Positions 52,714-61,766 of a stretch of DNA of 64,000 bases are shown in pieces. The stretch's first letter is position 1. Each line of letters opens with the position of its first letter. A program made the translations under genes and the position numbers. The stretch is from Empedobacter sedimenti (GTDB lineage Bacteria; Bacteroidota; Bacteroidia; Flavobacteriales; Weeksellaceae). The notes beneath the pieces are model-generated. The model made no database searches and was not told where the DNA came from. It was given only the letters and a program-made list of their open reading frames with translations. The stretch is from positions 1 through 64,000 of the forward strand of contig NZ_JASCQG010000003.1 of the NCBI RefSeq assembly GCF_030005555.1, in the 5' to 3' direction.

Positions 52714-54303
52714 TTATACCTCTAACTCATTTTCTTTAATCAAATTCTCTATACAATATTCTGCAATTGCAGTAATTGTCAAAAAAGGATTAACTCCAAT
52801 TGATCCTGGAATAAGAGAGCCATCAATTACAAATAGATTTTGATGATTATTCAACTTTCCAAATTGATTGGTAGCTTGTCCTAAAACAATTCCACCTAAG
52901 GGATGATAACAAACATCAGCTCCAAATCCATTGTTAAAAAGCATGTGACTTCTGGTCCCTCCATTCGCTTTATTCATTTTACGAACAAAATATTTTGCAT
53001 TATCTCGCATTTTAGCTGTATTATTCTCGTTCCAATTAAGCTTAATTGCATTTAGATTTGAATCATAATAAACTGATCCTTTTTTATCAACTCTATTAAT
53101 CATCAAATACAATGTTGTCGCAACATTAAGTCCCATCGGAAGTGGTGCAATTTCAGTAAAAAATGTATGCTGAGGATCGTCCCAATTATCAACTCCACCA
53201 ACGGGAATTGTAGAATGCTGAAAACCTACACCACCAGAAAATGCTTTTACCCAATTTCTACCTGTCATAAAGTTTCCGTTGTTACCCCAATTCTGACCAA
53301 CATTATCTGTTAATTGTAAATTATTTTTGGATTGAGAACGTAACAAAATTTCTAAAGTTCCCATAGTTCCAGCAGCCATAATCAGTTTTTTACATGTAAA
53401 AACCTTTGTTTCTACAAGCTCACCAGAAGTATTAATTTGATTAATATTTAAAGAATACATTTCATCTTCTCTTTTTGAAATGTCCACAACCTGATGTAAA
53501 TCTAGAATCTCTAAATTTCCAGTTTCTAAAGCTTTCTTTAAATATGTTTTATCTAAACTGTTTTTACCATAATTGTTTCCATAAATAACTTCTCCAGCTA
53601 AAGCAGATCGAGGAACTTCATTCGCATATTCTTTTTTCATATAGTCAAAATCGTACACATTTGGAACTCTTATCGTCTTAAAACCTGCTTTATGAGCTTC
53701 TTCTTCACCTACTCTATTGAATTTATAAAAGTCACATTCGTTCAAAAAATCTTCATCTGCTACATTTACTTTTAACTCTTTCTGAACTAATGGAAAATAT
53801 TTTTCATAAAACAAATCAGCATCTAGATTAGGTAACATTTCTTCAAAATATTCTTTTTTAGGTAAAACAGCCATTCCTCCATTAACCAAAGAACCACCGC
53901 CAACACCTCTTCCTACCCAAATTTTAATATTCTCATAATCTAATCGATCTAAGGCTCCTGTAAGTGGTTTTAAAGGAAATATATTAAGAAATGGTGCAAT
54001 TGTTTTTGTTCTTAACCAAGCTGCACTCTTACCAGGTTTTTTCATAGAAGAAAATGGAATCTTCGCTTTACCCCAATCCAATCCCATTTCCAGAAGAACT
54101 ACTTTTTTACCAGCTTCACATAATCTCAAAGCTGCAACTGCTCCACCATATCCAGATCCAACTATAATAATTGGATAATGTTGAATATCGATTTTATTGT
54201 ATGTTAATTTACGAAGTGGTTGTGCAAAAGAAAATGTAGAATTTGCAAAATAAAACCCTCCTACACTCATTGCTGCTAACTTGATAAAGTCTTTTCTATT
54301 CAT
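52714..54303 (-). CDS. GMC-family flavin oxidase, cholesterol oxidase type
   Basis: 529 residues. N-terminal export-like segment MNRKDFIKLAAMSVGGFYFA, similar to a Tat signal but with R-K instead of R-R. FAD loop GSGYGGAVAALRL (49-61) and the strongly conserved VGRGVGGGSLVNGGMAV. As remembered from the Streptomyces class I cholesterol oxidase, the catalytic residues Glu361, His447 and Asn485 correspond here to Glu384 (TEIAPLP), His467 (CYHPLGG) and Asn505 (IGVNPFLTITA); the His-Asn spacing is the same 38. Predicted to oxidise and isomerise 3-hydroxysterols or a similar hydroxylated lipid, in the periplasm. A fairly unusual gene for Bacteroidota. Confidence 0.85.
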   Translation of the reverse strand: MNRKDFIKLAAMSVGGFYFANSTFSFAQPLRKLTYNKIDIQHYPIIIVGSGYGGAVAALRLCEAGKKVVLLEMGLDWGKAKIPFSSMKKPGKSAAWLRTKTIAPFLNIFPLKPLTGALDRLDYENIKIWVGRGVGGGSLVNGGMAVLPKKEYFEEMLPNLDADLFYEKYFPLVQKELKVNVADEDFLNECDFYKFNRVGEEEAHKAGFKTIRVPNVYDFDYMKKEYANEVPRSALAGEVIYGNNYGKNSLDKTYLKKALETGNLEILDLHQVVDISKREDEMYSLNINQINTSGELVETKVFTCKKLIMAAGTMGTLEILLRSQSKNNLQLTDNVGQNWGNNGNFMTGRNWVKAFSGGVGFQHSTIPVGGVDNWDDPQHTFFTEIAPLPMGLNVATTLYLMINRVDKKGSVYYDSNLNAIKLNWNENNTAKMRDNAKYFVRKMNKANGGTRSHMLFNNGFGADVCYHPLGGIVLGQATNQFGKLNNHQNLFVIDGSLIPGSIGVNPFLTITAIAEYCIENLIKENELEV

Positions 54304-54331
54304 ATAAACAGTACTTTTTCAAAAACTATGC

Positions 54332-54365
54332 AAAAAAAGAAAAGCTCAGATTTCTCTGAGCTTTT
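54332..54365 (-). terminator. Terminator between the acid phosphatase and oxidase genes
   Basis: AAAAGCTCAGA pairs with TCTGAGCTTTT around TTTC; on the minus strand seven Ts follow after a CT. It ends the gene at 54371-55204. Confidence 0.8.
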
Positions 54366-54370
54366 AACTT

Positions 54371-55204
54371 TTATTTATTTGGCATTTCTTTCGCTGCATT
54401 ATACAGAATCGAATCTTTTTGCTCTTGTGTCAAATCATATTTATAATCAAACACAGCAGATTCCCAATCTCCATAACCAACATTTGGCAATACAATAAAC
54501 TTTTTACCAAATTCAGCTTTCAATGTTTCTACTGCTTGCGCTCTCTCCTTTTCAGATTTATGATTATCAAATAATGAAGAAAAATCTGTCAAACTATCTC
54601 CTAAAAGCATAACAATTTCGTAATCTTTTGCCACATTTTGACGACGTGTTTCTTTACTACTTTCTTTACTTCTTAAAATTAAATTTTGAGGAGATTGAAT
54701 TGGATAATTATACTTCTCTAAATTAGCTAAAGTCCCTGGTCGTTCAACTTCATAACGATTGGTAATATAGAAAATCTGAACTCCTTTGCTCGCTGCATAT
54801 TTGAAAAAATCTAACGATCCCGCTAAAGGAGTTGCAACACCTTTTGATGTCCAATTTGCCCAAGAATCTTGTGTCCACGTTTTCCCTTGTTTCGCCATTT
54901 CTACAGCGTAATATGAATTATCCAAAAACGTTTCATCAATATCAGTTACAATCGCCAAAGGTTTATTTCCTTTTTTAGCAATTGCTTCATCCAAACGCTC
55001 TTTTGCAATATTATAAGCTTGTCTACTTAAAGCTTGATATTCTGCTGCACGTTGCTGATAAAAAGCCGCATAGATTTTTCCATCAACTTGCAAACTTTGA
55101 TATTGCGTTTGTTTTTGTTGTTGCTCAGTCGCTACTTTTGGAGTTTGACAAGCTGTTAAACCTAAAAGTAATGCTGTTCCAAGCATCAATTGTATATGTT
55201 TCAT
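54371..55204 (-). CDS. 5'-nucleotidase, lipoprotein e(P4) family (class C acid phosphatase)
   Basis: 277 residues; lipobox GLTAC (Cys19). HAD-type nucleophile motif VTDIDETFLDNS (Asp-x-Asp), the WTSKGVATPLAGSLDFFKYA cap region, and the second motif YITNR plus MLLGDSLTDFSS with the metal-binding Asp pair. Members dephosphorylate nucleoside monophosphates such as NMN at the outer membrane, so that the nucleoside can be imported. Single gene with own terminator. Confidence 0.92.
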   Translation of the reverse strand: MKHIQLMLGTALLLGLTACQTPKVATEQQQKQTQYQSLQVDGKIYAAFYQQRAAEYQALSRQAYNIAKERLDEAIAKKGNKPLAIVTDIDETFLDNSYYAVEMAKQGKTWTQDSWANWTSKGVATPLAGSLDFFKYAASKGVQIFYITNRYEVERPGTLANLEKYNYPIQSPQNLILRSKESSKETRRQNVAKDYEIVMLLGDSLTDFSSLFDNHKSEKERAQAVETLKAEFGKKFIVLPNVGYGDWESAVFDYKYDLTQEQKDSILYNAAKEMPNK

Positions 55205-55260
55205 ATGATAAAAATTCTGAGGTGTAAAATTACGGATTCCAATTGAAATCGAACAAATGA

Positions 55261-55812
55261 TTAAGCAATCACTTTTATCGATTCAAGTTTTGATTGATGA
55301 ATATACTTCGTCAATTGATATGGTTGATTGTTAATCAATAAATCAATTGTTAATGCATCATTTTGATGAAACTCATTCAAATCAATCTTAAAAAAATAAA
55401 TATTTCGGATTACTTGTAACTCTGGCAAAATGGTATTTTTAAGTAAAATATCATTTGTTCCCATGTTTAATTCTCCATAAAAAGTTACATCTGCTTTTAA
55501 TTGCTTTTTTGTAGAAAATGAAGAATAAATTGCTTCTTTTAAATCTATTCTAACCGTTTTTTCGGAATGATTGTAAATTGTTATTAAAATATCTAAGGTA
55601 TCATCTTTTTTTGTTATTGATGATAATTCAAAATCAAATAGTGAATCATTTTCAACAACTTCATTCATAAACTCATCTTTATCAATAGATAAAAAAGATA
55701 ATTTTGGTTCTTCTGCCTCATCAATTAACTGATCTGTTGATTTTTTTGAATTGATTTTTCTCCAAATCACAAAGATTACCAATACTATAATTAAAAGAAA
55801 TGCATATTTCAT
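55261..55812 (-). CDS. Membrane-anchored hypothetical protein
   Basis: 183 residues: one N-terminal helix (YAFLLIIVLVIFVIW), then a ~140-residue beta-rich outer domain with an immunoglobulin-like look (TLDILITIYNHSEKTVRIDLKEAIYSSF). Not recognised. The start is fixed by a -7 box ending 4 nt upstream. Confidence 0.6.
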   Translation of the reverse strand: MKYAFLLIIVLVIFVIWRKINSKKSTDQLIDEAEEPKLSFLSIDKDEFMNEVVENDSLFDFELSSITKKDDTLDILITIYNHSEKTVRIDLKEAIYSSFSTKKQLKADVTFYGELNMGTNDILLKNTILPELQVIRNIYFFKIDLNEFHQNDALTIDLLINNQPYQLTKYIHQSKLESIKVIA

Positions 55813-55816
55813 GATG

Positions 55817-55824
55817 CAAAGGTA
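55817..55824 (-). promoter_or_regulatory. -7 box of the 55261-55812 gene
   Basis: The minus strand reads TACCTTTG, exact TAnnTTTG, 4 nt before the ATG; the transcript would be practically leaderless. Confidence 0.5.
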
Positions 55825-55870
55825 GAGTTTTCTTCTTTTTTAGCTTTAGAGAAACTAAAAAATCAACCTT

Positions 55871-56071
55871 TTATATAATTTTCTTTCGAAATCTATAAGC
55901 AAATGTGACTAAAACTAGAAAAATTCCTACACTAAATCCATTAATATAGGACGGATTATTTTGTTGTGCTGGTTGTTCTTTAACTTCAGTTGTAGTTGTT
56001 CCACTAACTTTTGTTAAAAGACAAAAAAAGACACTAAGCAAAATAATATATTTATTATAATGAACCTTCAT
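55871..56071 (-). CDS. Small exported protein with C-terminal membrane helix
   Basis: 66 residues from the ATG at 56071 (MKVHYNKYIILLSVFFCLLTKVSG), a signal sequence; an upstream start at 56155 would add 28 untypical residues. A Gln/Pro-rich linker (EQPAQQNNPS) leads to a final hydrophobic segment (GFSVGIFLVLVTFAYRFRKK), ending with positive charges, like a membrane-retention tail. No family recognised. Confidence 0.5.
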   Translation of the reverse strand: MKVHYNKYIILLSVFFCLLTKVSGTTTTEVKEQPAQQNNPSYINGFSVGIFLVLVTFAYRFRKKII

Positions 56072-56248
56072 GTTTAATCTTTTACTACTAATCTTAAATT
56101 TAGAAATTTTTTCTGTAAAAACAACTACATTTAGAAGAGACAAACAAAGGGACATTTTATAATAAATAGTAAAACAGTAAGTTATATATTTATTATAAAG
56201 AAAAAAAGCTTAATTCAATTCCGAATTAAGCTATATATTTTATTAAAA

Positions 56249-56797
56249 TTAATCAATTTCGATCTTTACATCATGATTATTTAGCAGATGATCAATTAAT
56301 TCTTGTGATTTATAATCGATTGAATTTTTGACTTGTTCTTTCGCTTTTCTGTGCTCTTCTATCCTATGAAGCGCTTTATAAAAACGTCTTACTTCGTTCA
56401 GATTTTTCAAAATCAATTTAGGAGCTTCAGATTTTTCACCATTTTCGTCTTTACAAATCATGGTAAAATACGATGAATTACAATGTTTCACTTCTCCAGA
56501 TTGTATATTCTGACTTTCTACTCGAATACCAACTACAATAGAAGTTCGTCCGACATAATTAACAGACGCTTTTAGTGTCAAAAGCTCTCCTACTTCTACA
56601 GGTGTTAAAAAATCAACGCGATCCACAGAAGCCGTAACACAATATTTGCCCGAATATTTTGAGGCGCATGCAAATGCAATTTGATCTAAAAGTGATAAAA
56701 TAAAACCTCCGTGAATTTTTCCACTAAAGTTGGAATGTGATGGTAGCATTAATTGCGAAAAAGTTACAAGTGAACTTTTTACCGTTTTGTAAATCAT
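56249..56797 (-). CDS. Acyl-CoA thioesterase (YciA-like hotdog)
   Basis: 182 residues from the ATG at 56797, which lies 4 nt after the stop of the GH3 gene; a longer start at 56824 would overlap it. Hotdog motif SNFSGKIHGGFILSLLDQIAFACASKYSG (GKIHGGxxL...D), then VTASVDRVDFLTPVEVGELLTL, as in the YciA/ACOT family. Hydrolyses acyl-CoAs in the cytoplasm. In operon with the GH3 adenylase. Confidence 0.88.
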   Translation of the reverse strand: MIYKTVKSSLVTFSQLMLPSHSNFSGKIHGGFILSLLDQIAFACASKYSGKYCVTASVDRVDFLTPVEVGELLTLKASVNYVGRTSIVVGIRVESQNIQSGEVKHCNSSYFTMICKDENGEKSEAPKLILKNLNEVRRFYKALHRIEEHRKAKEQVKNSIDYKSQELIDHLLNNHDVKIEID

Positions 56798-56801
56798 TTT
56801 A

Positions 56802-58325
56802 TTAGTTGTTGTGTGTGTTTTCAATTTTAGGCTTGATTAGGTTTAATTGATAAAATTCATCTGCAATTTCGCGATTATTTGATAAACGCGGAACTTTATT
56901 TTGACCGCCAAGTTTACCAATTGATTTCATATATTCTTGAAATCCATTTTTTACAACAACAGTAACAATCAAAGGTTGTAAAATATTTCCGGTAACTAAA
57001 TCATCATAATATGTATTTTGTTTTCGCATTTGTAAATCCAACTCATTTACAAAAGCATCAATATCTTGCGGTAATTGATCAAATTCTATTAACCATTCAT
57101 GATAAGGCAGACCTTTTACAGGATTTACTTGCGGAGCAACTGTAAATTCATTTACACTTGCAGGAAATATCTCGATTGTTTTCTGCAAAGCTTGTTCTAC
57201 TTCGTGACCAATAACATGTTCGCCAAACGCAGAAGTATAATGTTTTATACGTCCCGAAACTACAATACGATAAGGTTTTATCGATGTAAAACGAACTGTA
57301 TCGCCAATATTGTAACCCCAAAGTCCGGCATTTGTGTTTAAAATTAGAACATAATCTTTATCAATTTCAACATCTTTTAAGGAAATTCTTGTAGGATTTT
57401 CATTAAAAAACTCATCCACAGGAATAAATTCATAAAAAATTCCATTGTTCAATAATAACAATAAATCTTCTGTTTTCTGTGTATTCTGATAAGCTATAAA
57501 TCCCTCTGAAGCTGGATAAGTTTGGATACAATCTATTTTACGTCCAATTAATTGATTTACTTTTTCGCGATAAGGCTCGTAATTTACACCTCCAGTTACC
57601 ATTAACTGTAAATTCTTGAAAATTGATTGAACATTTTCTTTTCCAGAAACTTTAATCAATCGTTCAAAATACATGATTAACCATGGCGGAATACCAGAAA
57701 TTAAGGTCATATCTGCATTTACTGTCTCCTCTACAACTTTATCTACTTTTGTTTCCCAATCTTCTATAACATTTGTTTCGTAAGATGGTAAGCGATTTTT
57801 TTGTAAATAATTAGGTACAAAATGCGCACTAATACCAGAAAGTCGACCAACTTTCAGTCCATTTTTATCTTCAAGAATTGGACTTCCTTGCAAAAAAATC
57901 ATTTTTCCATTAACAAAGCTTGAATTTTGCGTTTCGTGAATATAGTACAATAGCGCATTTCTCGCAGAGTTAATATGATAAGGTATTGATTCTTTGGTAA
58001 GCGGAATAAATTTTGCACCAGAAGTTGTACCAGATGTTTTAGCTAAATACAAAGGTTTTCCGGGCCAAAGAATATCAGCTTTTCCTGCAACAACCTCATC
58101 AAAATAATGTTTCAAACCTTCGTAGTCATTTACAGAAACCTGTTGCTTAAATTCTTCATAAGAATTAATCTGATCAAAATGATGATCTTTACCAAATTGC
58201 GTATTTCTTGCAGAAGCTATTAATTCTTTCAGAATTCTGTCTTGTGTTTGGATTGGACGATCAATCCATTTTTGTTCTTTTTTGACAATGCGTTTGGCAA
58301 AAATTTTCGCTAAAAAAGCTTTCAT
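56802..58325 (-). CDS. GH3 family acyl-adenylate-forming protein
   Basis: 507 residues of the GH3 (auxin-responsive promoter) family, a branch of the ANL adenylating enzymes. ATP-binding P-loop-like LYLAKTSGTTSGAKFIPLT near 91-109; FKNLQLMVTGGVNYEPY and IDCIQTYPASEGFIAYQN (second ATP motif); hinge VVSGRIKHYTSAFGEHV. In plants GH3 enzymes join acids to amino acids; the bacterial role is unknown to me. Pairing with a thioesterase suggests carboxylic acid activation or editing. Confidence 0.87.
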   Translation of the reverse strand: MKAFLAKIFAKRIVKKEQKWIDRPIQTQDRILKELIASARNTQFGKDHHFDQINSYEEFKQQVSVNDYEGLKHYFDEVVAGKADILWPGKPLYLAKTSGTTSGAKFIPLTKESIPYHINSARNALLYYIHETQNSSFVNGKMIFLQGSPILEDKNGLKVGRLSGISAHFVPNYLQKNRLPSYETNVIEDWETKVDKVVEETVNADMTLISGIPPWLIMYFERLIKVSGKENVQSIFKNLQLMVTGGVNYEPYREKVNQLIGRKIDCIQTYPASEGFIAYQNTQKTEDLLLLLNNGIFYEFIPVDEFFNENPTRISLKDVEIDKDYVLILNTNAGLWGYNIGDTVRFTSIKPYRIVVSGRIKHYTSAFGEHVIGHEVEQALQKTIEIFPASVNEFTVAPQVNPVKGLPYHEWLIEFDQLPQDIDAFVNELDLQMRKQNTYYDDLVTGNILQPLIVTVVVKNGFQEYMKSIGKLGGQNKVPRLSNNREIADEFYQLNLIKPKIENTHNN

Positions 58326-58522
58326 GCTCTTTGTTTAAAACATTATTATTGCTCGAATTTACTTGAATATTATCAATAATTAATCAAATTTTCGATGATT
58401 TTTCTTAGTCATTATGATAAACGGATTAAATCTAAATTGTTAACAATCATTTTATTCAAATATGACCTCAAAAACTCTCTTCAATATATTTCTATCTAAA
58501 AACCAGATGGCGTACAAGATTT

Positions 58523-58552
58523 TTTGTAATCGAGCGTTTTATTGTAGATTTG
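58523..58552 (+). promoter_or_regulatory. Promoter of the sprE-like gene
   Basis: TTTG (58523-58526, in a TTTTTTG run), 18-nt spacer, TAGATTTG (58545-58552). It covers the TTG at 58550, ruling out that start and supporting the ATG at 58568. Confidence 0.6.
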
Positions 58553-58567
58553 TTTTTATTCGCTAAC

Positions 58568-60994
58568 ATGAAAAAGATTGTACTGAGTATATTCGCCGCA
58601 AGTTTTTTAATCGGCTGTTCTACACAAAAAGATAACTTCCAAAACCGACAATATCATAAAATGACATCGTGGTTTAATGGAGTTTTCAATGCTGAAGAAG
58701 AGTTAGAGAAAAAGAACGATGAATTAAAAGCAAATTACATCGAGAATTACTCAAAAATATTACCTGTCGGAATTGAGTATTATTCTATTTCAGATTCTAC
58801 CAATTTTAGTGGACAAAACACGCCAAGTTTTGGTTTCAACTCAAACACAGATAATAAAGATAAGGTTGAAAAACCTGTTGGTTTTGCAGCCGTAGAAACA
58901 AAGGCTTCTAAAGTTATTGAGAAGCACTCGATGTTAATTAAAGGACAAGAACGAAACAAAATGATGGGACGAGCGTATTTACTAATTGGTAAATCGTTGT
59001 TTTATCAGAAAAAATATTTTGAAGCATTAGATGCATTAAACTATGTTTTCAAAAATTTTAAAGGATCTAAATATGCTGAAGAAGCTAATGTATATAAAAC
59101 AGTTGCTGAAATAAAAGGAGGAAATTACTTTGATGGAGCAGAGACTCTAAAAGATCTGTACGATAGTGATCCTTACAAAAGCAAAGAATTAAGAACAATG
59201 ATTGCGCGTACTTATGCACAGTTCTTAATCGATCAAAAAAAATACGAAGAGTCTTTAGAGCCTTTACAAAAAGCTGAATATTATTCGACAAATAAAGATG
59301 AACGTGTTCGTTTGTTTTATACTCTAGGACAAGTTTACTCAAAACTTGGTAAACAACAAGAAGCTGGTGAAGCATTTACACAAGTTTATAAAATGAGTCC
59401 AGGATTTGATCTCGAAATTAAATCTCAGTTAGCAATTGCAGCCAATTTTGATCCTAAGATTAATAATTATTCTAACTATAAACAGAATTTATTAGACATA
59501 TCAAACAAAGGAATCTATTCCTCGAAGAAAAACGAGTTGTATTACGGAATTTCTGAAATGGCGTATAGATCGGATAAAATGGATGATGCAGTAGAATATG
59601 CTAAATTGAGTTTAGCAGAACCAATGTCAGATCCTTACATTCGTGGTCGTGCATTTGAAAATTATGGAAACATCAAATTCAAGCAGAATGATTATGTTTT
59701 TGCCTCTGCTTATTATGATTCGGCACAATCAAGTTACAATTTGAAAGAAGATCAAGATCGAATTAAATTTCGAAATGATGCGCTGAAAAAGTTGATGGAG
59801 AAACATTATTTGGTTCAGAAAAATGATTCTATTTTAAAAATTGCTGCACTTCCAAAAGAAGATCAATCTAAATTCTTTACATCTTACATAGAGACTTTAA
59901 AGAAGAAGGAAGAAAAGAAAGCCGAAGAAGAGAAAAAAGAAATAGAAACCTTTCAATTAGAAACTAAAATGGCTAGTTTTAGCTCAAGTTTTAAAGATGA
60001 TATAGATAAGGGAAAATTCTATTTTTATAATCAAAATTTACGAACATCAGGACAACAAGAGTTTCAGAGTGTTTGGGGAGGAATTTCATTGAAAGATAAT
60101 TGGCGAAATTCTAATGCTATAAATACTACTATAGAAGATAAACAAGCTGAATTAACTGGACAAATTGCAGCGGGAGATCCCAGACGATTTGAAGTTGACT
60201 ATTATTTGGAGCAAATTCCGACCTCGCAAACAACGTTGAATAATTTGAAAGTTGAACGTGACACAACACAGCTATCTCTTGGCGTAGGCTATTATGAAAC
60301 CTTTAATAATGTAGATTTAGCTGGTAAAGAGTTAAAAGCTTTGGTTACATCTCCTCCAAAATCTGAGGATGTAAAACTAAAAGCAACCTATCAATTGTAT
60401 AGAATTTACAAGGATCGCGATAAAAAATTAGAAGAGCAATATAAAAATGATATTCTAACCAATTATCCGAATACAATTTATGCTGGATACATTTTAAACC
60501 TAGAAGTAGAATATATTACTGCTGAAACAAAAGAAGCTATAGCTGCTTACAAAGAAGCTTACGATTTATATAAAGCTGAAAAATATGCAGATGTAAAAAA
60601 GAAAGTACAAGAGGCAATTATAAAATTTCCGACAGAAATTCTCATTGCAAAATTTGCTCTGCTTAATGCCTATGTTATTAAACAAACTGCTACACAAGCT
60701 GATTTTGAACAAGCTTTAGAAATCGTAGCCACAGCTTATGAAGGAACTGATGAAGCAAAACAAGCTAAACGTTTGTTAGATAAGTTAAGAGCTCCGAAAT
60801 CAGCAGTAACAACAGAAGAAAAAAATAATTCTGTAACACCAATTACAAATGTACAGCAAGAAATAGATACTACTCAGCCGCAAGTGGTAAATGAAGAACC
60901 TATACAACCTACTCCACCACAAAAGGAGAACAATAAAACAAATGTTATAAAACCACCAAAGAAAGTAGTTACAGAAACTGGTTGGGATAGATAA
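58568..60994 (+). CDS. sprE: SprE/PorW-like type IX secretion TPR lipoprotein
   Basis: 808 residues from the ATG at 58568; lipobox LIGC (Cys17). After QNRQYHKMTSWFNGVFNAEEEL, several TPR units follow (GRAYLLIGKSLFYQKKYFEALDALNYVFKNF; LFYTLGQVYSKLGKQQEAGEAFTQV), then a charged coiled-coil stretch (LKKKEEKKAEEEKKEIE) and a second TPR-like half. The tail is Pro/Gln/Lys-rich. The size and layout match SprE of Flavobacterium and PorW of Porphyromonas, needed for type IX secretion and gliding. A generic TPR lipoprotein is the alternative. Confidence 0.75.
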   Translation: MKKIVLSIFAASFLIGCSTQKDNFQNRQYHKMTSWFNGVFNAEEELEKKNDELKANYIENYSKILPVGIEYYSISDSTNFSGQNTPSFGFNSNTDNKDKVEKPVGFAAVETKASKVIEKHSMLIKGQERNKMMGRAYLLIGKSLFYQKKYFEALDALNYVFKNFKGSKYAEEANVYKTVAEIKGGNYFDGAETLKDLYDSDPYKSKELRTMIARTYAQFLIDQKKYEESLEPLQKAEYYSTNKDERVRLFYTLGQVYSKLGKQQEAGEAFTQVYKMSPGFDLEIKSQLAIAANFDPKINNYSNYKQNLLDISNKGIYSSKKNELYYGISEMAYRSDKMDDAVEYAKLSLAEPMSDPYIRGRAFENYGNIKFKQNDYVFASAYYDSAQSSYNLKEDQDRIKFRNDALKKLMEKHYLVQKNDSILKIAALPKEDQSKFFTSYIETLKKKEEKKAEEEKKEIETFQLETKMASFSSSFKDDIDKGKFYFYNQNLRTSGQQEFQSVWGGISLKDNWRNSNAINTTIEDKQAELTGQIAAGDPRRFEVDYYLEQIPTSQTTLNNLKVERDTTQLSLGVGYYETFNNVDLAGKELKALVTSPPKSEDVKLKATYQLYRIYKDRDKKLEEQYKNDILTNYPNTIYAGYILNLEVEYITAETKEAIAAYKEAYDLYKAEKYADVKKKVQEAIIKFPTEILIAKFALLNAYVIKQTATQADFEQALEIVATAYEGTDEAKQAKRLLDKLRAPKSAVTTEEKNNSVTPITNVQQEIDTTQPQVVNEEPIQPTPPQKENNKTNVIKPPKKVVTETGWDR

Positions 60995-61032
60995 AAAAAA
61001 GGATTTCACATTAATGTGAAGTCCTTTTTTTT
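60995..61032. terminator. Bidirectional terminator after the sprE-like gene
   Basis: AAAGGA..TTCACAT pairs with ATGTGAA.TCCTTT with one bulge; A run before and T run after. It also serves the convergent thioredoxin operon. Confidence 0.87.
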
Positions 61033-61052
61033 ATATAAACTAATTGATAAAA

Positions 61053-61304
61053 TTATTTATCAATAGATCCCATTACACGTTGCATAAAAGTATTGGCAGC
61101 AGTACGCTCGTCCATACCTTCGTCATCCATCATTTGTTTCATTTCTATTGCTCCACAAATGTTAGAGATCATCTCTCCTATTACTTCTTGTTCTGGCTCT
61201 TTTACAGCTGGAGAATCAGCATAAACTTCCAAAACTTCTAAAGCCGTTTCCATTGCTTCAACAGAAAGGTTTTTTGCTAAATTCTTAAATACCGGCAGTT
61301 TCAT
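61053..61304 (-). CDS. Small acidic protein, DUF6952-like
   Basis: 83 residues, all helical and acidic: MKLPVFKNLAKNLSVEAMETALEVLE...QEVIGEMISNICGAIEMKQMM...TAANTFMQRVMGSIDK. I match it to DUF6952, small flavobacterial proteins encoded next to a thioredoxin, as here (20-nt overlap with that gene). Function unknown. Confidence 0.78.
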   Translation of the reverse strand: MKLPVFKNLAKNLSVEAMETALEVLEVYADSPAVKEPEQEVIGEMISNICGAIEMKQMMDDEGMDERTAANTFMQRVMGSIDK

Positions 61305-61602
61305 TGATCAATTCTTTTACAGCATCAATTTTAGATGCAGTTACTTGTCCTACATTTTCTCCTCCTTTAAAAACTGCGAAAGTTGGTAAATTCGGAACAT
61401 CAGCTAATTTTCTTGATTCTACTAATTTTTCAGCATCAACGTATAAAAACTCCGCTTGACCTTCGTATTCAGCTGCTAATTTTTTGAATTTTGGTTTTAC
61501 CAAACGACAGTTTCCGCACCATCCAGCACCATATTGTACAATTACTAAGTTGTTATCAGCTACAACCTGAGCTAAGTTATCTTGTTCTAATTCTGCAAAC
61601 AT
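61285..61602 (-). CDS. Thioredoxin family protein
   Basis: 105 residues, one thioredoxin domain. Active site WCGNC (Cys29, Cys32); cis-Pro in NLPTF. The dipeptide Gly-Asn differs from the usual Gly-Pro, which shifts redox potential in related proteins. Cytoplasmic. Overlaps the DUF6952 gene by 20 nt. It lies downstream of a peroxiredoxin gene, separated by a palindromic element, and may be its electron donor. Confidence 0.9.
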   Translation of the reverse strand: MFAELEQDNLAQVVADNNLVIVQYGAGWCGNCRLVKPKFKKLAAEYEGQAEFLYVDAEKLVESRKLADVPNLPTFAVFKGGENVGQVTASKIDAVKELINETAGI

Positions 61603-61638
61603 TTTAATAATTTTTAAGCGTTAAAAATTGGATATAAT

Positions 61639-61724
61639 AAAGGCTGTCTAAGATATGAACTTAGTGATTTTTACTGAGAATTAATTCTTTAAAAATCTCC
61701 TGTCAAGTAAATTAGACAGCCTTT
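61639..61724. repeat. 86-bp palindromic element (MITE-like or structured RNA)
   Basis: Outer arms AAAGGCTGTCTAA (61639-61651) and TTAGACAGCCTTT (61712-61724) are perfect 13-bp inverted repeats. Nested inside are GATTTTT/AAAAATC (61666-61672 / 61691-61697) and the palindrome AGAATTAATTCT (61677-61688). The AGGCTGTCT end is like the termini of some insertion sequences. No clear target duplication flanks it. Confidence 0.6.
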
Positions 61725-61766
61725 TTGTTTATTTTGGGAATCTTAGAAGATTCACCCTTTTTTATC

